Shown: positions 58,819 to 64,000 of the stretch, piece after piece
Position numbering within the stretch: the stretch's first letter is position 1
Layout of the letters: the number at the start of each line of letters is the position of its first letter
Assembly (NCBI GenBank): GCA_015680905.1
Contig: CM027381.1
Span: forward strand, 15,725,501-15,789,500
From: Coptis chinensis
Taxonomy: Eukaryota; Streptophyta; Magnoliopsida; Ranunculales; Ranunculaceae
DNA length: 64,000 bases
Direction: 5' to 3'
Program-made: the position numbers and the translations under genes
Notes under the pieces: model-generated
Told to the model about the DNA's origin: nothing
Databases searched by the model: none
What the model saw: only the letters and a program-made list of their open reading frames with translations

Positions 58819-60641
58819 ACGGGAGTGGAGGTAAGTTTTAGTTCTGTTAGTGTGCGCTTATGTCCCAAGCAATTTAATTATGTTAACCCCATAATGGGTA
58901 GAACTCTTATAGAGTTGTGTTTTATTTCCTATATTAGTAACGCGTTCTAACTTTGTTTTGCGGATGTTCACGAATTTCCGCGGCGTTTCAATGGTATTTT
59001 TCCTACCCTCTTTATTTAAATGCTTTGAGGACAAAGCATGCTTTTTGTTTGGGGGCATAGAAACACGTGTAATTAAACATCTGATACGATATAGATAGAC
59101 ATAATATGCATTTGTTTTCTAGTTAAAATTTCAAAAAGTTAAAAAATATAAATAAATAAGTCATGCTATACACTTAGGAATATTGGTATTGTTTCTTTCT
59201 CCATGCTTTTAACAATCTAGAAGTCTCACATAAATTTGTTGCATCGAATAATTGTTAGAAACTTAGGTTAATCGTAGGTAATAATCTTTGCATCTATCTA
59301 TAAATATATTACATGAGTATCTATGATTGTTAGTAAGTTTCAAATCTAGGCTAGAGTACTTTATTCTACAAATCCTGTGAGAATATAGCCTAAAGCCTTA
59401 TATGAAGCGAAACATTTGAGAAATGACACAAGGGAGAAGTAAAATCGGATAGAGAAATCACCGCGTCCACTTGCTTGATCACTAAACCATATCCTAAGTG
59501 AGAATTTAGGGCGCTCTTTGGATCGATATAGCCAGAAATTCAAACCTATGAATTATTTTTTCGCTAGTAAGCCACTCACGAGCCTTTCATTAGCCCTTCC
59601 ATAAAACCACAATTCATTTAGTTACAAAAACAAAAAAAAAAAAAAAAAAAAAAAAAGAGAATAAATCAACCTACCCAATTTAGAATAAGTCCGAGAATAG
59701 AATGAGTGAAGAAGAAAGAAGAAGAGAAAAACCCGTGTAAACAAAAAATTGTTAGTTGCTTCGAAAATAAAGAAAAGAAGTTTCCATCCAAAGAAAAGAA
59801 AAAAAATAGAAATAAAATAAAAAAACTCCAAAAAATAGAATAAAAGGGAGTCAAAAAGCCAAAGAAAAGAAAAAGAAAAAATATGGCTAAGGATGGAAAC
59901 AAAGTATAGAAGCAAAAGAAAATAACAAGGTTTTCTCTAAGTTACATAATCTGAAGACTCTATTATCTCGGACTTGTCCTTTTGAATATCCATTTCCTTC
60001 CTTCTTAAACCACCTCCTAATCCCGTAACACCTAATAAAGACCTCTAGCTCAATTAGGAATAGGTTAGTGTGATAGTAAGTGGCAGATGTGTTTGATCGA
60101 CCCGGCTTCCTTGTTGTCATTGAGATTGTAAGGTAAAGTGTACCCAACCACCTTTGGAGTAATAAACTTGAGTGGAAAAATCAGAGTGTTGTTTCTTGAC
60201 TATTATTGTGAGAACCTACTTAAGGACGCTTATTCGAGTTCTCGAAACAAACCCGCTAAACATTTGATAGTACTACTCATTGTATATATGTTTATTGTAG
60301 ATGATTGATTATTACGCATATATTAACTTAGGGTTTTATTTGGTTATTCTTGTGTAATTGCTAGAGAGATGTATAGATAGTTGAGCATGAATAAAGGAAA
60401 CAATAGTTTTATTTTCTTAGTCGTTGTAGTATAGATGAAGTTTGTGAGTACCTTCACCTGGAAAACTCTCACGAGGCTATAACTCGTCCACTAGGGAATT
60501 CCTAGTGGTTTAAAGGCCTTGTTGCATATGGTTGATGCAATCGCACTCAGTGAAAACGAGATTAGGTAGAACTCCATTTTTGGTCACTTATTCTAATTTT
60601 CATCTTTGCTTGAGGGACAAGCAAAATGTTTGGGGGTGGTT
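58819..60641 (+). other. 3' non-coding region with two stem-loop/PPT modules (element C)
   Basis: Module 1 is TGCTTTG-AGGA-CAAAGCA (59021-59038) plus TTGTTTGGGGGC (59045-59056). Module 2 is TTTGCTTG-AGGGA-CAAGCAAA (60605-60625) plus TTTGGGGGTGG (60629-60639) next to the LTR. Between them lies an AT-rich stretch with a long A run (59633-59656) and no real ORF; phenylalanine-rich minus-strand ORFs are shadows of the A runs. Confidence 0.75.
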
Positions 60642-62032
60642 TGATAAGAGCCCAAAACTGTAGTTTTAACCCCCCTTAATAATCATCTTGTTAGACCAAT
60701 TATGTGAATAATAAGTAAGAGTTAATATCTTGATTAAGTGTTTTTATGCATTTCGGGCTTCAAAGTCCATTATGTGCGAAATGTGCTACTTTAGCGAGAT
60801 AAAGGAGCAAAAGTCGTGAGAACTTCGAATGCCATATCTTTGGACTCAGACCTCGGATTGAGGCCTACCTTATGTCAAAACGACTGGCTCGGAAAGAGCT
60901 TTGCAATAGTTCAAGCCTTGACCCAATCAGAGGAGCAGAAGTGGACGAAAAGTCTGTGGAAGCCAACTGCAGCTGAAGAGGCCTTTTTGGATTTGAAAAG
61001 AATTGGGTTTTGGGCCGATTCTCGGCCCAAACCATAGCTCAAGCCCATGCACGATTTTTGGATCTGAATGTATAAAACAAAAGCTTAATTCTTTGTTAAT
61101 GGTAGATTAATTAGTGGAGAATTAGGGTAGATAGCTTAGAATAGAAAGTAGCCATTAAAATAGCTTCTAGATCTAGATTTATTTGTTTTATTTAATTAGT
61201 TTCAAATCCTTTATTAGATTAAACCTTTGGATCTTGTTCTTCAATTTGATTAGATCAATAAAGTAGTATTCTTTATCAATTTCGATTTTGTCAATTCCAA
61301 TTCTAGATCTAATTTCAATTCATGTCCTTATTTCAATTTAGTCATTAAATTAGATTTCATTATTGTTAAATTAAGTAAATTTCAATGCTTTATATTATGT
61401 TTAGTTTTAATCTAAATGGAAATGATTGCGGAATGATTCAAGGCTAAACCTCCATTAGAGGGGGTTGTGAAGCCTTGATGAAAGCTTGATTCCGATTATC
61501 GTAGAAGTCGTCGTTATTTTCTATTCCACTCTAGAAATGATTAGTTCACCATGAGAATGGGTTTAATTGTTCACATGCTAGTTATGAATTGGTAGAAATG
61601 CCATGTATAATTAGGGATTAGGAATAACCAATTGTTCTGCGAAGCAGTTCAATTCGGATTACGACGATTCGTCGTTAGTGGATTAAGTTGAGTTAAGGTG
61701 GAATCAATCCCCCTCTAACTCCTTATCATAGAATCAACGTAGCATTCCCATAATTATTTAGATAATCGACTAGTTGCATCTTGTGGGTAGTTGCATCGTA
61801 GTATAATTCCCTTCGTAAAACTCTCATAGACTTAAAACCGACTAGTTAGATTAGAAAACATCCATGCTAGAGCACTAGGAGTGGAACGAACTTATCTACT
61901 CCACTATATCTCATAGGATTGAGAGTAGAAATCTTTGATAACTCAAGCACGTAAAAGAGTATAAGTTTAGTTTACTTACGTTGTGAATTCATAGTTCATT
62001 TCGTAGGTAGACTATTCATTTTACTCTTATCA
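60642..62032 (+). repeat. 3' LTR of element C
   Basis: It starts TGATAAGAGCCC and ends ACTCTTATCA, and is followed by ATGGC (62033-62037). It pairs with 49802-51180. Confidence 0.92.
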
Positions 62033-62037
62033 ATGGC

Positions 62038-62590
62038 CTTGCTACAAAAGAAGACTTGCTCAAAACCTAGCTTGCTCAAGAAGATATGAAAAAACAAAAG
62101 GAAAAGCATAAAGCAACATGGTGAGGTGTCTTGATTGTAGAGGGAGAGGGCAAATCAGTTTTTTGTAAAAGTAGGGGTATAAAAACCTAAAAGTATGAGG
62201 AGAGAATGCACCTAGAATTATTCTAGTGTCATATAGGAATAGATTAGAATTTATTTTTTAAGTCATTTACATTCAAGTCTTGTTCTTCACTTTTTGTTCT
62301 TTAATTCAATCTTTTCATTTTAAGTTTATGTTTCAATCTTCAATCAAGTTGTTTTTCATTTCAAGTTTATATTTCAATCTTCAATACAAGTTTTCATTCA
62401 TTAATCAAAATTGTTTCATTTAAGTTTGTTCATTCAATACAAAGTTTGAGTCATTCAAAAACTGGTCATGAAAGTTAAGAATACTACCTTCACTTCTTTA
62501 GAAACTCCCATCAATCTATCTTCTAAACAATTTATGATGAACCTCATCTTCAATCTTTTGAAAACCTTACCCCTAATACAACAAATTCAA
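62038..62590 (+). other. AT-rich segment between element C and the Tat RT
   Basis: No coding signal. It has a TATAAAAACC word near 62178 and three or four imperfect repeats of TTTCAATCTTCAAT and TTTCAAGTTTAT between 62280 and 62440. It may be a spacer of the Tat element or an unrecognised LTR piece. Confidence 0.4.
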
Positions 62591-62909
62591 GACTTTGTGT
62601 TATTCCCAGCATCTATCACTAGTGTCTGAAATTCCCACACAATGGGAGGATCGAGATAATCAAAGGAAATCAGGTGGCAACAAAGACTTGCTACGCTTTG
62701 GTAACAAAGAAATCTCCACTCCCTTTCGAGCCAATATAAGTGGACACACCTACCAAATAACAATTACAGTTGGATCCCCCTTTCCCGGACTTGGTCCCAA
62801 GAGAGAGGGAGGATCCCCCATCATTGGAGCCCTTGGAAGAAGTGGAAATTGTGGGAGGAAACGAACCTAAGACTGCTTTCATTGGCACCCTACTAAGCTC
62901 CGAAGAACA

Positions 62910-63535
62910 TGAGAAGCATTAATACAGTTTTGGAAAGGCCACAAAGATGTGTTTGCATGGTTAATCGAAGAGATGCCAGGGATATACCCACATGTGCATG
63001 TCACAGGTTGCATGTCTGGGATGATGCAGTGGTAGTCAAGCAGAAACCGAGGAAAATTGGAGCTGATGGGTCGAAAGAAATAAAGGCTAAGGTCCAGAAG
63101 CTGAATGTGGTGAAGTTTATTAAGGAAATCAATTTCCTAACCTAGATTTCCAACATTGTTGCAGTAAAAAGGAAGAACGGATCGTGGAGGATATATATTG
63201 ACTTCACTGACCTAAACTATGCATGTCCGAAGGACAGTTATCCTTTTTTGCGAATCGAAAATTTAGTTAATGCGACCGTGGGCCACGAACTCTTTTCATT
63301 CACGGATGGGTCGTCTGGTTATAATCAAATCTCATTACATGAGGAAGATCACAAGCATGCTAGTTTCACAACTGAGGATGGCATGTTATGCTATCAGGTC
63401 ATGCCTTTCGGGCTGAAAAATGCAGGAGCCACTTACCAGCTCTTGGTTAACAAGATGTTTGAAAGGCTGATAGGCGACATCGTTGAGGTGTATGGTGATG
63501 ATCTCTTGATTAAGAGTCTCAAACGCAGAGACCAC
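62910..63535 (+). pseudogene. Tat-like gypsy reverse transcriptase, N-terminal part
   Basis: In shifting frames it reads WKGHKDVFAWLIEEMPGIYP (around 62930), VVKQKPRKIGADGSKEIKAK, VKFIKEINFLT, then after a stop VAVKRKNGSWRIYIDFTDLN and ACPKDSYPF. From 63248 it is open: FTDGSSGYNQISLHEEDHKH, MPFGLKNAGATYQLLVNKMF and EVYGDDLLIKS, where YGDD stands for the family's usual YVDD active site. It copies element RNA into DNA in intact relatives. The sequence breaks at 63535, where another LTR begins. Confidence 0.88.
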
Positions 63536-64000
63536 TGATAATCACCCAAAACTATAATATAAAACCTCGTAGAGACATAACATTTTGGTTAATTATGTGT
63601 TTAATAATCATGAAATAATTATATTTTCGTGTTTTCACAGGTTTTCGTAGTCAACGTAAAAATGATGATAAAACTAGTATTTAAGCACGGAATAGTGTTT
63701 ATACCTGAAGTATTCCTATTTAGCCCATGTGAAACTCAACAAAAGCTGACTAAAGCCTGGGGACTCAAATAAGACATTTCCAGGTCATAATAAGATTAAC
63801 GTGCAGAAAAATCATCAGACTTCTGACCCTCATATCTTTTGAACCTAGACTCCGATTTTGGCAAGTGACCCATAAAAAGATGAGCTCTACGCAAAGACGA
63901 GACTTTGTAAAAATTCAACACCTAGACCCACCACTGGTCAAAGCATATGGGGCCTACTATGGGGCCCATATAATTGAGCTTCTCCATTATTGAGCAAGTC
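63536..64000 (+). repeat. LTR of a further retrotransposon, cut by the window edge
   Basis: It starts TGATAATCACCCAAAACTATAATAT immediately after the Tat RT frame and matches the first part of the solo LTR at 37003-38602 (opposite strand), including GGTTAATTATGTGTTTAATAATCATG. The 5 bp before it (ACCAC, 63531-63535) should be repeated after the element beyond the window. Whether it is a solo LTR or the 5' LTR of a longer element cannot be told. Confidence 0.82.

Larger units (their letters stand above)
49802..62032 (+). mobile_element. Full-length Athila-like element C, RT-less (12.2 kb)
   Basis: LTRs at 49802-51180 and 60642-62032 begin TGATAAGAG and end CTCTTATCA, a 9 bp inverted terminal match. 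A perfect 5 bp duplication ATGGC flanks the element. Inside: leader, gag, protease, short tail, an Athila ORF1-like region, PPT-like motif, second leader-like segment, downstream ORF, long non-coding region, stem-loop plus polypurine tract. No RT, RNase H or integrase motif was found. Frames are broken by many one- or two-base indels, although the perfect duplication suggests a recent insertion. Confidence 0.92.
33595..63535 (+). mobile_element. Tat-like Ty3/gypsy retrotransposon, split by later insertions
   Basis: Pieces in order: 5' LTR (33595-35064), primer site, gag start (35154-35512), gag rest and protease (47547-49801), reverse transcriptase (about 62910-63535). The gaps are filled by Athila-like insertions at 35513-47546 and 49802-62032. 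The RT is then cut at 63535 by another LTR, so the rest of pol and the 3' LTR lie beyond the window. The gag C-terminus (YCKFHKSKGHNTKACRTLKN, ELQDLVKRGYL) and protease are of the Tat/Ogre/Retand type. Stops and frameshifts are frequent. Because it hosts all other LTR insertions here, it is the oldest LTR element of the block. Confidence 0.8.

Overview
The window is plant nuclear DNA, from a dicot-like genome. It has spliceosomal introns (GT...AG), TATA-box promoters, AT-rich intergenic DNA, and Ty3/gypsy retrotransposons (Athila and Tat lineages), LINEs, a PIF/Harbinger element and MITEs nested in one another. Nothing prokaryotic or organellar is visible. A Caryophyllales-like origin is possible, but I hold that weakly.

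Only two ordinary host genes are supported, both on +. (1) A six-exon SAP-domain gene (CDS 9045-22290, 169 aa) whose fourth intron has grown to 10.1 kb because LINE copies, an expanded ~387 bp tandem array and MITE-like repeats landed in it. (2) A two-exon PR-10/Bet v 1-family gene (32120-32754, 160 aa) with a TATA box, sitting in a ~2.5 kb island between a LINE and a retrotransposon LTR. A third gene-like unit, a broken plant-mobile-domain gene (6526-7920, -), looks transposon-associated.

Layout. 1-4136: 3' part and 3' LTR of an Athila-like element, inserted into a Harbinger transposase (4137-5099, -). 5388-8541: plant-mobile-domain pseudogene bracketed by copies of a palindromic ~25 bp motif. 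9045-22290: SAP gene. 22291-25127: relic DNA with an LTR/PBS-like junction. 25128-31033: nearly complete LINE with 12 bp target-site duplication. 31999-32754: PR-10 gene. 33595-63535: a Tat-like gypsy element (5' LTR, gag, protease, RT) split three times: by a minus-strand Athila-like element (35513-47546, itself holding a solo LTR at 37003-38602), by a plus-strand Athila-like element (49802-62032, perfect 5 bp duplication), and by an LTR that runs off the right edge (63536-64000). A hAT-like MITE sits in the Tat 5' LTR.

The three Athila-like copies are one family. The two full-length ones carry gag and protease but no recognisable reverse transcriptase, RNase H or integrase, so they look like a mobilised non-autonomous lineage. 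Two internal patterns deserve attention. A stem-loop followed by a polypurine-tract-like motif occurs twice per element, once at the 3' LTR and once 1.6-3.6 kb upstream. The leader sequence ahead of gag reappears, element by element, ahead of the downstream ORF. I found no CRISPR array, rRNA or tRNA gene.
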